Assembly: GCF_003259255.1 (NCBI RefSeq)
Contig: NZ_QGOL01000017.1
Span: 1-64,000 of the forward strand
Length of the DNA: 64,000 bases
Direction of reading: 5' to 3'
DNA from: Algoriphagus litoralis
Lineage (GTDB): Bacteria > Bacteroidota > Bacteroidia > Cytophagales > Cyclobacteriaceae
The notes beneath the pieces were generated by a model. It had not been told where the DNA came from and did no database searches. It saw only the letters and a program-made list of their open reading frames with translations. Made by a program: the position numbers and the translations under genes. Shown here piece after piece: positions 32,225-42,013 of the stretch (position 1 is its first letter; every line of letters begins with the position of its first letter).

Positions 32225-35200
32225 TGGAAAAGAACTCGAAAGTTACGGATTTTTTGCACAAAGCTTTCCGGCTAATTCTCTGGGTAGTTTTTTCCTCCAC
32301 CCTTTTACTGATTTTTTTGAGCTTGGCTCTCCAAATATCCAGCGTTCAAAACTGGCTAATAGACCGGGTGACCGGATACCTTAATGACAACTCAGCATTC
32401 CATACCGAGATCGGTAAAATTAAGCTTTCCTGGTGGGATGCTTTGGAACTGGAAAATGTCACCATACACGATCATCGGGATAGCCTGATGATCGGAGCGG
32501 TAAAAGCACATGCTGACTTTTCTTTACTCTCGCTACTCCCTCCGGGTGATATCGTTGTGGATGCGGTTCGATTGGATCAGGCGGCAGTGAACCTCCTGAC
32601 TCATTCGGGCGATTCTGTGATGAATATCAACCGTTGGGTAAACGAATTGAATGAATTATTCGGTTCGGCAGACACCACATCTTCTGCTTCAGTCAATTTT
32701 TCGATTGGAGCTATTCAACTTAGGCAGGCTTCATTTTCTTTGATCGATTATAATTCTGATTCTGTTCCTCAGGGGTTTGATCCCAGTGCAATGCGTTTTA
32801 GCGGAATCACGGCAAATGCAAGTGATTTTGACCTTTCAAATGGAGAAATCGGCATCAACATTCGGCACCTAAGCGGTGTGGAACAAAGCTCCGGACTTAA
32901 AATTCAGGAACTGAAAACCGAATTAACCTATGCCCCAACATTCCTCGAATTGGACAAGTTAAATCTCCGTTCCGAGGGAAGTCATGTCAAGGATTACTTG
33001 AGAATGGATTTGATCGGCCCGGATGGATTTTCGGAGTTCATTGATCAAGTGAAGTTGACCCTGAGAATGGACGAGACGAAAATCTTGTTGGACGACCTGC
33101 GTGTTTTCGTTCCTTCCCTTCCTGAATTCAAAGATGAAATCTACCTCAGTGGGGAGTTGATCGGCACAGTATCGGACTTGAAGTCAGAGGAATTTCTCAT
33201 TCGACTGGGACAAAAGACAGCACTCTTTGGCGCAATTGAAATCGATGGACTTCCGGATATTGAAAAGACTTATCTCAATCTTTCCCTCAAAAATTCAGTA
33301 ATCTCCGCACGTGACCTTGCTCCCTACCTGTCATCGGATGTAGAGCGACAAATCAATAAATTCAACCTGATTCGTTTGGATGCAGACTTTGCGGGACTCC
33401 TCACCCGCTTTACGACTAATGGGAAATTCCGAACAAGTATCGGGAATCTGGAAGGGAGAATAAATTATGATTTGGTAAAGGGTACCCCCTCGATTGTCTC
33501 GCGAATCGAAGTTCAAAACCTCGACATGGGAATCCTGGCAGACGATAGCGAATTGCTTCAAAAAGTGAGTCTGGATGGAAATGTAAATTTCAAAGGAACT
33601 TCAGCCCAGAATGCCCTGATTGATCTCAATGCAGTCATTTCCCAAATTGGGGTAAACAACTATAACTTTTCAAACATCCGGACAGATGCTACCTACGGCT
33701 TGAACCTGTTCAAGGGGAATTTTTCGATCAATGATCCCAATCTTAAGGCACAGGCTAGAGGCTATGTCAACCTTAACGAAGCCATTGACTCGGTTCGAAT
33801 GGTGGTCCAATTGGATACGGCATTTTTAGATCGGATCAACTTGGTAGAGACCCCTTCATTTATTTCCGGTAAGTTGGACATCGACACCAAGGGCATCAAT
33901 CTGGATGATATCCAGGGTATCGCCCGGTTTTCAGATGTGAAAGCAGGCTACGAAGACCGCTTTTTGGATGTTGGAGATTTCTTTTTCCAATCCCTGTTTG
34001 CAGGAGGGACGCGGACTTTATCGATCAATTCTGATTACATCGTGGCGGCAGCTTCGGGGCAGTTTAACTTAGAGCAAATGACCCGTGATCTCCAGATCTT
34101 AGGCAATCAGTACGTAGCCATTTTGCTCAACGAGGAACAACCAATCGCAGATTTGGAAAAAAACTTTGCAGAAGAATACAACTTGGACCTGAATGTTAAG
34201 CTCCAGGATTTCAATCCCTTGATCCACTTGTTCAAGCCTGATTTTTCGATTTCTAAAAACACGATTCTGGAAGGAGCTTTCTACCAAACTACCGAAAACA
34301 CCGTATTCAATTTCTTCACCAGCATCGACACCATCAACTACCAGGGAAATACTGCCCTGGGCACCAACATTGATTTCAATACTTCCAAAATCATCAACAG
34401 TGCCGATATTTTGGCTTCCTTTTATGTCTATTCCAAGGAGCAAAAAGTAGGAAATACCCTTGGGTTTAAAAACCTGGGACTAGAAGCCATCTGGGATCAG
34501 AGCAATCTGGATCTGGAATTGAGTTTGGATCAGGATTCCACCCAGAGCCGTGCAAGAGTCCTGGCAGAAACCACATTTTCGACCACAGGAACCAATATCC
34601 ATTTCCAGCCCTCTTTACTTCGAGTCTTGAATCAGGACTGGAATTTTGACATTGAAAATCAAATCGTGATCTCAAAAGGCGAAATCACCTTCAATAAACT
34701 CGAAATTAAAAATGAAGGGCAATCGATCGGGGTTGACGGGAAAATCAGCAGCAATCCGGAGGAGATTTTGGATCTTTTCTTCAAAAATGTAGAAATCGAC
34801 ATTCTCAACACACTCACCACGCAGGATTTTAAGGGGCGAGCCAATGGGGCATTCCAGCTGCAAGACCTTCTAAATCAGCCTAAGATCGATGGCAATCTCT
34901 CGGTCGATGATACAGAGATCAACCAATTCCCGATCGGAAATCTCTTCGCTTCCGCTAAAATGGAAGACGATAACCTGATTTTGGATTTGGAAAATGAGAT
35001 AAACGGCCAAAAGAAAATTGACGTCAACGGGATCTTGGGACTAGAATTTCAAACCCTTGATTTGGATGCTGTTCTCACGGAAGCAAACTTGGTAATTCTA
35101 GAACCCTTTCTGTCCAATTATGTCTCCAGGCTTGGAGGTACAGTCACCGGAAACCTTCAACTGAGAGGTACCACAGACCTTCCCGAGCTCATCGGCAGTG

Positions 35201-36828
35201 GTCGTATTGACAGGGGCAAGGTCCATATCAACTACCTGAATACCAGCTATACTCTGGACGGTAGCATCCTATTTCAGCCTACCCAAATTAGCTTTCGCGA
35301 TTTGATCTTCAGGGATTTGAACGGAAATCGAGCCACCTTCACCGGGGGGGTAAACCATTCTGGCTTCAACAATATTTTCCTTGACATCAATTCCTCGCTG
35401 AGCAACTTCCAAGTGCTCAACACCTCCGCCAAGGACAATGAGGTATTCTATGGGACAGCCTTTGCCACAGGATCTTTGTCAGTCAAAGGCAGTACCACCA
35501 ATCTTGATGTGACAGCCAGAGCTACCACTCAGGCAAATACCCGGATCTTTATCCCACTGACCAGCAGCAATACGCAATACCAGGAGGACTTCATTCAGAT
35601 TATCAATATTCAGGACACGGTACGCATCCAGCAATTGGCAGAAGATGTCAACCGCCTAGACATCGAAAATGTCCGAATGAATTTCATTCTGGATATTACT
35701 CCGGATGCTTTTACCCAAATCATCATTGATCCCAAAACCGAAGAAAGCTTAGAAGCCAGAGGCAGAGGTATTCTCACCATGAATATCGATACCCAAGGAA
35801 ATTTCAACCTGACCGGAAATTATGAGATTTCTCAGGGGCAATACAACTTCTCCCTGTACAACATCGTCAAAAAGAAATTTGTGATTCAACCCGGAGGGCG
35901 GATAACCTGGTTTGGCGACCCATATCAGGGCATCATGAACCTCAAGGCCGTCTACCAGGAAAACGTCTCCCTGCAACCCCTTCTTTCCGCTTCTTCCGTG
36001 TCAGAAAACAGTCAAATGCGACGAAGATACCCACTCAAAGTCCTGATGGATCTCAAGGGGGAATTGCTTTCACCAGATATTTCGTTTGGGTTTGACTTCT
36101 CCGAATATCCTTCCAGCGGAGATGTGCAGACCACAATTTCAGCATTTCAGAGCAGACTTGCGGCGGATGAACAGGAGATGAACCGGCAGGTGTTTTCGGT
36201 GATATTGACACAGAATTTTTCTCCGGAGGGTCAATTCTCAGGCGTTTCGACCATATCCTCGAGCCTAAGTAATCTGCTGTCTTCGCAGCTCAACAGCTTC
36301 ATTGGCCAACTGGACAAAAACCTCGAAATCAACATCGATTTAGCGACTTTGGACGAAAATACCCTAGAAAATTTCCAGCTGAGTGTCGCCTATACCTTTC
36401 TGGATGGGAGGCTCAGAGTGTCTCGAGATGGAGGATTTACCGACAATCAAGGCAATGCCAGTGCCGCTTCGGTAATTGGAGACTGGCAAGCCGAATATTT
36501 ACTGACCGAGGAAGGAGTATATCGGCTCAGAATATTCAATCGAAACAACTACAATACGTTTACCTCCCTTTCACTCACTCAAAATGTATTGACCTACGGA
36601 GCCTCTCTTACACAGAATGTATCCTTCAATTCCTTTTCAGAGTTATTCAAAAAAATAACCGGGAAAAAAGCCAATAAACTTACCATCAATGACTCAGATG
36701 ATTTCCTAAGGTATAGTCTGCCTGAGGATGAAGAGTGGAAGCCTCTCGATTTGGAAAATCTCCCTCCCCGCAAAGATCCCCCTCTACCACCAGTGAAAGA
36801 CAGAATCCCTTCAAAAGAAGATTTTTGA
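32224..36828 (+). CDS. tamB: TamB-like translocation/assembly module protein
   Basis: The 1534-residue protein has one N-terminal transmembrane helix (about 15-40) and then a very long run of short beta-strand repeats of the AsmA/TamB type. The DUF490 domain at about 1080-1480 includes 'GRGILTMNIDTQGNFNLTGNYEISQGQYNFSLYNIVKKKFVIQPGGRITWFGDPYQG'. TamB-like proteins form hydrophobic bridges across the periplasm for lipid transport or outer-membrane protein assembly. No ATG or GTG occurs near the start. TTG at 32224 or TTG at 32254 are the options, and a stop at 32203 bars anything earlier. The C-terminal 50 residues are Pro/Lys/Glu-rich. Confidence 0.9.
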   Translation: MEKNSKVTDFLHKAFRLILWVVFSSTLLLIFLSLALQISSVQNWLIDRVTGYLNDNSAFHTEIGKIKLSWWDALELENVTIHDHRDSLMIGAVKAHADFSLLSLLPPGDIVVDAVRLDQAAVNLLTHSGDSVMNINRWVNELNELFGSADTTSSASVNFSIGAIQLRQASFSLIDYNSDSVPQGFDPSAMRFSGITANASDFDLSNGEIGINIRHLSGVEQSSGLKIQELKTELTYAPTFLELDKLNLRSEGSHVKDYLRMDLIGPDGFSEFIDQVKLTLRMDETKILLDDLRVFVPSLPEFKDEIYLSGELIGTVSDLKSEEFLIRLGQKTALFGAIEIDGLPDIEKTYLNLSLKNSVISARDLAPYLSSDVERQINKFNLIRLDADFAGLLTRFTTNGKFRTSIGNLEGRINYDLVKGTPSIVSRIEVQNLDMGILADDSELLQKVSLDGNVNFKGTSAQNALIDLNAVISQIGVNNYNFSNIRTDATYGLNLFKGNFSINDPNLKAQARGYVNLNEAIDSVRMVVQLDTAFLDRINLVETPSFISGKLDIDTKGINLDDIQGIARFSDVKAGYEDRFLDVGDFFFQSLFAGGTRTLSINSDYIVAAASGQFNLEQMTRDLQILGNQYVAILLNEEQPIADLEKNFAEEYNLDLNVKLQDFNPLIHLFKPDFSISKNTILEGAFYQTTENTVFNFFTSIDTINYQGNTALGTNIDFNTSKIINSADILASFYVYSKEQKVGNTLGFKNLGLEAIWDQSNLDLELSLDQDSTQSRARVLAETTFSTTGTNIHFQPSLLRVLNQDWNFDIENQIVISKGEITFNKLEIKNEGQSIGVDGKISSNPEEILDLFFKNVEIDILNTLTTQDFKGRANGAFQLQDLLNQPKIDGNLSVDDTEINQFPIGNLFASAKMEDDNLILDLENEINGQKKIDVNGILGLEFQTLDLDAVLTEANLVILEPFLSNYVSRLGGTVTGNLQLRGTTDLPELIGSGRIDRGKVHINYLNTSYTLDGSILFQPTQISFRDLIFRDLNGNRATFTGGVNHSGFNNIFLDINSSLSNFQVLNTSAKDNEVFYGTAFATGSLSVKGSTTNLDVTARATTQANTRIFIPLTSSNTQYQEDFIQIINIQDTVRIQQLAEDVNRLDIENVRMNFILDITPDAFTQIIIDPKTEESLEARGRGILTMNIDTQGNFNLTGNYEISQGQYNFSLYNIVKKKFVIQPGGRITWFGDPYQGIMNLKAVYQENVSLQPLLSASSVSENSQMRRRYPLKVLMDLKGELLSPDISFGFDFSEYPSSGDVQTTISAFQSRLAADEQEMNRQVFSVILTQNFSPEGQFSGVSTISSSLSNLLSSQLNSFIGQLDKNLEINIDLATLDENTLENFQLSVAYTFLDGRLRVSRDGGFTDNQGNASAASVIGDWQAEYLLTEEGVYRLRIFNRNNYNTFTSLSLTQNVLTYGASLTQNVSFNSFSELFKKITGKKANKLTINDSDDFLRYSLPEDEEWKPLDLENLPPRKDPPLPPVKDRIPSKEDF

Positions 36829-36869
36829 AACATTTCACTGGACTCGATACTTTCTTTTAGAAAAAGCTC

Positions 36870-38168
36870 ATGGAAAAAATAACCCTGTTTTGGTTTCGCC
36901 GGGACCTCAGACTGGAAGACAATACTGGACTTTTCTATGCTTTGCAGCAGGAAAAAAACGTCCTTCCCCTCTTTATTTTTGATCGGAATATTCTAGACAA
37001 GCTTGAGGACAAAGCGGATGCCCGTGTGGAATTTATCCATTCTCAATTGGAAGAAATAAAAGCACAGCTGGAGAAGAAAGGGGGATCGCTTTTGATTCGA
37101 TATGGTAAGCCGGATGACATCTATCGAGAACTCCTTCAAGAATATGAGATTCAGGCGGTCTACACCAACCGGGACTATGAACCCTACGCCAAGGAGAGGG
37201 ATGCCGAAATAGCGCAAATTCTCAAGGAAAATGGCAGTGAACTTCTGAGCTTCAAGGATCAGGTAATTTTCGAGCCTGGAGAGATACTAAACGGATCCGG
37301 GGAATTTTACAAAGTATTCACACCCTTCTCTAAAAGCTGGCTGGAAAAATACAACAGCACCAAAATCCAGACTTTGGATGATCCAAACTGGAAGAACCTA
37401 TATTCAAGTAAATATTTGCCTACCATTGCCTTGAAAGAAATGGGCTTTGAGAAAACTTCGGTTGAGATTCCACCGAAAGTTGCAGACGAGGATATCATCC
37501 GTCACTATGACAAAACGCGAAATTTCCCAGCGCAAAATGGGACAACCCGACTGGGAATTCATCTCCGTTTTGGGACAATCTCGGTGCGAAAACTGGCCAA
37601 AGTTGCTGCAAATCTGAACGAAACGTACCTAAATGAATTGATCTGGAGGGAATTTTATATGATGATATTGGCTTATAGTCCACAGGTAGTGGATCGGGCC
37701 TTCAAGCCTGCCTATGATCAGATCCCTTGGCGAAATAATACCGAAGAATTTCAAGCTTGGTGTGACGGAAAGACAGGCTATCCAATCGTAGACGCAGGCA
37801 TGCGGGAACTCAATGCCACAGGCTATATGCACAACCGCGTCAGGATGGTGGTGGCATCATTCCTTACCAAGCATTTGCTGATCGACTGGAGATGGGGGGA
37901 AGCTTATTTTGCAAAAAAACTCCTGGACTATGACCTCTCAGCCAACAATGGTGGCTGGCAATGGGCAGCTGGCACCGGAACAGATGCGCAGCCCTATTTC
38001 CGTGTCTTCAATCCCGATTCCCAGACTGAAAAGTTTGACAAAGACCTCAAGTATATCAAAAAATGGATTCCAGAATTAGAGACATCCAAGTACCCAAAAC
38101 CCATTGTAGATCATAAATCTGCTCGAGTCCGGGCGATTGACACCTACAAGCAAGCACTCAACCCATGA
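36870..38168 (+). CDS. phrB: Deoxyribodipyrimidine photolyase (cryptochrome/photolyase family)
   Basis: The 432 residues comprise an N-terminal alpha/beta antenna domain ('LFWFRRDLRLEDNTGLFYAL', residues 1-130) and a helical FAD domain. The FAD-domain motifs are 'TTRLGIHLRFGTISVRKL', 'LNELIWREFYMMILAYSP', 'GYPIVDAGMRELNATGYMHNRVRMVVASFLTKHLLIDWRWGEAYFAKKLLDYDLSANNGGWQWAAGTGTDAQPYFRVFNP'. Trp positions for electron transfer are present. It probably repairs cyclobutane dimers with blue light. Length fits class I enzymes. Its stop overlaps the start of the next gene (ATGA). Confidence 0.94.
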   Translation: MEKITLFWFRRDLRLEDNTGLFYALQQEKNVLPLFIFDRNILDKLEDKADARVEFIHSQLEEIKAQLEKKGGSLLIRYGKPDDIYRELLQEYEIQAVYTNRDYEPYAKERDAEIAQILKENGSELLSFKDQVIFEPGEILNGSGEFYKVFTPFSKSWLEKYNSTKIQTLDDPNWKNLYSSKYLPTIALKEMGFEKTSVEIPPKVADEDIIRHYDKTRNFPAQNGTTRLGIHLRFGTISVRKLAKVAANLNETYLNELIWREFYMMILAYSPQVVDRAFKPAYDQIPWRNNTEEFQAWCDGKTGYPIVDAGMRELNATGYMHNRVRMVVASFLTKHLLIDWRWGEAYFAKKLLDYDLSANNGGWQWAAGTGTDAQPYFRVFNPDSQTEKFDKDLKYIKKWIPELETSKYPKPIVDHKSARVRAIDTYKQALNP

Positions 38169-39115
38169 ACATAGGAGACAAAGTCAGATTACTTCGCGGA
38201 ACCGAGCAGGGGATCATCAGAAAGATCTCTTCCTCAGGAAGGATCGAGATTGAAATCGAAGACGGATTTATCATTCCGGCGATGAAAACTGAAGTAGTCC
38301 TTATAGCCGAAGCAGAGACCAATTACTTTGGAAAAAATGCAGGGGTCACCAAGGAACCGGAAGCTCCGCTACCTATCTCAGCACCAAAAGATCAAGGGCT
38401 CTACTTGGCTTTTCTTCCGATCAATGATCAGAACCTCAGCCTCTACCTGATCAATGACAGTCATCAGCCATACCTTGCCCATACCTCGGAGGTTTTCGGT
38501 GACAATCACCGTACGCTCTACGCCGGAGTATTGAATCCGGGTGAAAGCAAAAAGATCGATGACCGACTGATGAAGGAGATGGATGAATGGCCTGCATTTT
38601 TGATCCGGTTCATCCCTATCCAAAACAAGCTCGAAAAAGCCATCCCGGCTTTTGAGCGGCAGATGAAAATGAAAGCCACCCAGTTTTTCAAACACCTGAG
38701 CCAAGCACCGATTTTGGGCAAAAGCGTCTACCTCTTTGCTATGGAGCAGACGACCAAGGAGCTGGACATTCGCAGCCTGAATGCCGAACTCAACCAAATC
38801 TCATCGAAGCCTGAACCAGTCAAAACGGCAAAACCAGCCCGCTCGATCGATCTGCACATTGAAGAATTGCATCCAGACCCAGATAAACTCAGTAATTCTG
38901 AAAAGATGCGGATCCAACTTGAAGTATTTGAAAAAAATCTAAATCAGGCACTCGCATCAGGGATGGATGAAATCACCTTCATCCATGGTCTGGGAAATGG
39001 GGTGCTGAGAAAAGAAATTCACAAGCGCCTCAGCCAATTAGGAAATATTAAGTACTTTCAGGACACTCAAAAAGACCAGTGGGGCTACGGCGCTACCTTG
39101 GTCCGAATTTCCTAA
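38165..39115 (+). CDS. DUF2027 and Smr-domain protein
   Basis: The 316 residues include an N-terminal DUF2027/KOW-like segment ('MNIGDKVRLLRGTEQGIIRKISSSGRIEIEIEDGFIIPAMKTEVVLI') and a middle beta domain ('GLYLAFLPINDQNLSLYLINDSHQPYL'). A C-terminal Smr domain (about 225-316) carries 'IDLHIEEL' and 'ITFIHGLGNGVLRKEIHKRL', the LDLHG-like and HGxGxG-like motifs. Smr domains can nick nucleic acids. In Bacteroidota this combination is universal but uncharacterised. It overlaps the photolyase gene by 4 bases. Confidence 0.88.
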   Translation: MNIGDKVRLLRGTEQGIIRKISSSGRIEIEIEDGFIIPAMKTEVVLIAEAETNYFGKNAGVTKEPEAPLPISAPKDQGLYLAFLPINDQNLSLYLINDSHQPYLAHTSEVFGDNHRTLYAGVLNPGESKKIDDRLMKEMDEWPAFLIRFIPIQNKLEKAIPAFERQMKMKATQFFKHLSQAPILGKSVYLFAMEQTTKELDIRSLNAELNQISSKPEPVKTAKPARSIDLHIEELHPDPDKLSNSEKMRIQLEVFEKNLNQALASGMDEITFIHGLGNGVLRKEIHKRLSQLGNIKYFQDTQKDQWGYGATLVRIS

Positions 39116-39117
39116 AC

Positions 39118-39951
39118 ATGCCTGTAAAGACTTCTCCGGTTTTCCACATTTTTGAGCAACAACATCAGGAAGCAAAGGTGCTTTTTCTGGTGCTTGGCAA
39201 GCAAGTGAAGTCTAAGAAAGCCATAGAACTACAGACCAAACTGGAATTTCTGGAGCTTTTCACTGATTTGATGGAAAAGATCCACTTCGAAAACCAAAGT
39301 CTGGGTCATGAGCTTTTCAGGCCTTTCAAACCGCTGAAAAAGGCACTCCGCAAAACTCACCACCTCAAATTGGTGGAACGGAACCTAAGGGCGAGGGTGG
39401 AAAAAACAGATCTGGTGTACGATAGCTATGCGGAGTATCTGGCCATTCAAAAACGGAAAATTCAAAAGGAAACCTTCGATCTGGCAGTCGGCGGCACACT
39501 GAAAATCTGGGAAGATTTCAAAGCAAGTGCACAGATTTCCAGTAAAGGAATTAAGCCTCTGACCATCAATACGGCAATCAATCAACTCGTTCAGGATGAA
39601 TTGATCTCTATGAATCGAGAGCTAAAAATCCCGATTCATAGCCAGGGATTCAGGGATTTGTTTGAAAGTCTTCGCAAGATTATCATGTTGGAAAATCTAC
39701 TTATACAGCTGGGATTCAACCCGATTTTTGTCTCGGCCATCCATGAAGAGATCACCCAGCTCAAAGAAAATCTAAAGCCTTGGTATTCCAATCATCTGGC
39801 ATTCCAGACACTGTCGGGATTCTTGGCAGAGAAGACCAGCATTTCTAAAAAGTACATGGACTGGATCAAGGAATTGAAAGAAGAAAAGAAAAGCCTGTCT
39901 TCCGAGATCGAAAAACAGGCTTTTGCAATGATGAGTAAAATATTGGTCTGA
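39118..39951 (+). CDS. Helical CHAD-like protein (277 aa)
   Basis: ATG at 39118 lies two bases after the preceding stop. The protein is all-helical and strongly basic, with 'FKPLKKALRKTHHLKLVERNLRARVEK' and, later, 'FRDLFESLRKIIMLENLLIQLGF'. These are reminiscent of the His/Lys/Arg-rich helices of CHAD domains, which bind polyphosphate. The similarity is weak, and the canonical conserved His set is only partly visible. Third gene of the photolyase transcript. If CHAD, it would sit at polyphosphate granules. Alternatively it is an unrelated helical family. Confidence 0.5.
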   Translation: MPVKTSPVFHIFEQQHQEAKVLFLVLGKQVKSKKAIELQTKLEFLELFTDLMEKIHFENQSLGHELFRPFKPLKKALRKTHHLKLVERNLRARVEKTDLVYDSYAEYLAIQKRKIQKETFDLAVGGTLKIWEDFKASAQISSKGIKPLTINTAINQLVQDELISMNRELKIPIHSQGFRDLFESLRKIIMLENLLIQLGFNPIFVSAIHEEITQLKENLKPWYSNHLAFQTLSGFLAEKTSISKKYMDWIKELKEEKKSLSSEIEKQAFAMMSKILV

Positions 39952-39952
39952 A

Positions 39953-41098
39953 TTAGATTTTTGCTAGTGCGCGCATCAGATCATTTTTAAGGTCTTCTGC
40001 ATCTTCGACTCCCACGCTGAGGCGAATCAACGAATCCACCAAGCCTACTTTTTCACGTTCTTCTCGAGGAATAGACGCATGCGTCATGGACGCAGGATGA
40101 CCGCAGAGTGACTCTACTCCGCCAAGCGATTCTGCCAAAGCAAACAGTTCGAAACTCTCCATTACCGTCTTCGCATCTTCGATCCTGTTCCCCTTAAGTG
40201 TAAAGGAAATCATTCCTCCAAAATCCCGCATTTGTTTTTTCGCGACGAGATGATTGGGATGATCTTCGAATCCTGGCCAGTAAACTTTCTCTACTTTTGG
40301 GTGATTTTTGAGATACCCTGCGATGGTTTTTCCATTTTGGCAGTGACGTTCCATTCTCAGGTGAAGTGTTTTGATCCCTCTCAGGACCAAAAAGCAGTCT
40401 TGTGGACCAGGGGTGGCTCCACAGGCATTTTGTAAAAATACTAATCGGGAAGCCAACTCGTCATCATTGACGACCAAAGCTCCCATCACCACATCGGAAT
40501 GACCTCCCAGATACTTGGTCACCGAGTGCATGACGATGTCTGCACCGAAATCTAGCGGATTTTGCAAAAAAGGAGAAGCAAAGGTATTGTCAACAGCCAG
40601 CAGCAGGTTGTGCTTTTTGCTGATGGCTGCCACTGCCTCCAAGTCAATGATATTCATCATGGGATTAGTCGGTGTCTCGACCCAAACCATCTTCGTGTTT
40701 TCATTCACATAGGAAGAAAGCGAAGCTGGATCCGCCATGGACACAAAGTGGAATTTGATCCCGTATCGCTCAAAGACTTTGGTGAAAAGTCGGTAGGTCC
40801 CTCCATAGAGGTCATTGGTGGAAATGATCTCATCGCCTGGATTAAAGAGCTTGATCACAGAATCTATGGCTCCCAGTCCCGAAGAAAAGCAGATGCCATG
40901 CTTCCCGTTTTCCAGTGCAGCGAGGCTATTTTGGAGGGCAGTTCGGGTAGGATTATGGGTCCGGCTATACTCATAGCCCTGGTGATCACCCGGTGACCGT
41001 TGGACGTAAGTTGAAGTCTGATAGATTGGGGTCATGATGGCCCCGGTGGTAGGATCAGGACTTACGCCTGCATGAATGGCTTTGGTACCAAATTTCAT
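39953..41098 (-). CDS. Cystathionine gamma-synthase / Cys-Met metabolism PLP enzyme
   Basis: The 381-residue protein contains '[29 protein letters not shown]', '[15 protein letters not shown]', '[19 protein letters not shown]', '[14 protein letters not shown]' and the PLP-lysine motif '[17 protein letters not shown]'. '[28 protein letters not shown]' is typical of cystathionine gamma-synthase and gamma-lyase. It makes or cleaves cystathionine in methionine/cysteine interconversion. The sequence does not separate synthase from lyase. Its stop is 2 bases from the stop of the convergent CHAD-like gene. No riboswitch was recognised upstream. Confidence 0.92.
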   Translation of the reverse strand: MKFGTKAIHAGVSPDPTTGAIMTPIYQTSTYVQRSPGDHQGYEYSRTHNPTRTALQNSLAALENGKHGICFSSGLGAIDSVIKLFNPGDEIISTNDLYGGTYRLFTKVFERYGIKFHFVSMADPASLSSYVNENTKMVWVETPTNPMMNIIDLEAVAAISKKHNLLLAVDNTFASPFLQNPLDFGADIVMHSVTKYLGGHSDVVMGALVVNDDELASRLVFLQNACGATPGPQDCFLVLRGIKTLHLRMERHCQNGKTIAGYLKNHPKVEKVYWPGFEDHPNHLVAKKQMRDFGGMISFTLKGNRIEDAKTVMESFELFALAESLGGVESLCGHPASMTHASIPREEREKVGLVDSLIRLSVGVEDAEDLKNDLMRALAKI

Positions 41099-41317
41099 TT
41101 GAGTAGTTAGTTTTTAAATGGTCAAATAAAATCTTGCTTTTGTGAAGTCACTTTTTGAGTTTGACTTCAGGCATGCTCAATTTCATTCCTGGATATATTT
41201 GAGTTTATATTCTTAAGTGAAGGTTATAGGATTGCGGGTGATTTCCGGTATAAAACCGATTTTGCGTGCTAAACTTGCCGGGAAATACAACCAATAGCCT
41301 AGTATAAGGCTTCAAAG

Positions 41318-42013
41318 ATGACAAAAAAGGCCAGCATATTCAAGACAATCGCCTCCTACTTCCGAGCACATCCGGGGGCTTCACTTGGGTGGATTTGGGT
41401 GACTTTGATGCCTGGAATCGGAAGCTTGCTTTTGCTTGCCAATTATGCTTTAGCGGAGAGTCTTCAATTGGAAAGTGGATTTGACCATTTACTTTACACC
41501 GTAGGTATTTCTCTCATCTTGGGTTTTGCCTTGCTTCCTACCACACTTACTGCGCTGGCTTCGGGTTACTTTTTTGGATGGATCGGTTTTCCAAGTTTGT
41601 TCTTTGGCTATCTGCTCGCCAATGTCATCGGATATACTTTAGGCAAAGTACTCAATGCTGACTTTTTACCCCTTCTTTCTGCTCAAAAACCCGAGCTAAA
41701 AACTCAACTGGAAGACAAAATCCACCGGCCGGAAAGTTTGATATTTTTCATCAGAATCAGTCCCGTCGTCCCTTTTGCGATCTCCAATTTTCTCTTTGCT
41801 TCGCTAAAAGTCGATCTCAAAAAAGTGCTACTTTATGGGATTCCCGGTATGCTTCCTAGAACTCTGATTGCATTTGGGACAGGACTCGCAGCCAGTTCTT
41901 TTTTGGATGCAAAAAATGCGATGAATGACCCCATTCAGTGGGTTATCCTTAGCGTGCTATTTTTGCTGAGTTTTTGGGGACTGTATAGAAACTGGAAAAG
42001 CTCCAAATCTTAG
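41318..42013 (+). CDS. VTT-domain (TVP38/TMEM64, DedA-like) membrane protein
   Basis: The 231 residues contain about five to six transmembrane helices. The VTT signature covers 'LTALASGYFFGWIGFPSLFFGYLLANVIGYTLGKVL' and 'FIRISPVVPFAISNFLFASLKVDLKKVLLYGIPGMLPRTLIAFGTG', including the re-entrant loop with conserved Arg and Pro. VTT/DedA proteins act in membrane lipid translocation and homeostasis. Monocistronic. It ends 4 bases inside the end of the convergent porU2 gene. Confidence 0.88.
   Translation: MTKKASIFKTIASYFRAHPGASLGWIWVTLMPGIGSLLLLANYALAESLQLESGFDHLLYTVGISLILGFALLPTTLTALASGYFFGWIGFPSLFFGYLLANVIGYTLGKVLNADFLPLLSAQKPELKTQLEDKIHRPESLIFFIRISPVVPFAISNFLFASLKVDLKKVLLYGIPGMLPRTLIAFGTGLAASSFLDAKNAMNDPIQWVILSVLFLLSFWGLYRNWKSSKS

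Noticed and set aside
41099..41317. SAM-type riboswitch upstream of the cystathionine enzyme gene
   Set aside because: No conserved SAM riboswitch helices or core sequence could be recognised on the reverse strand.
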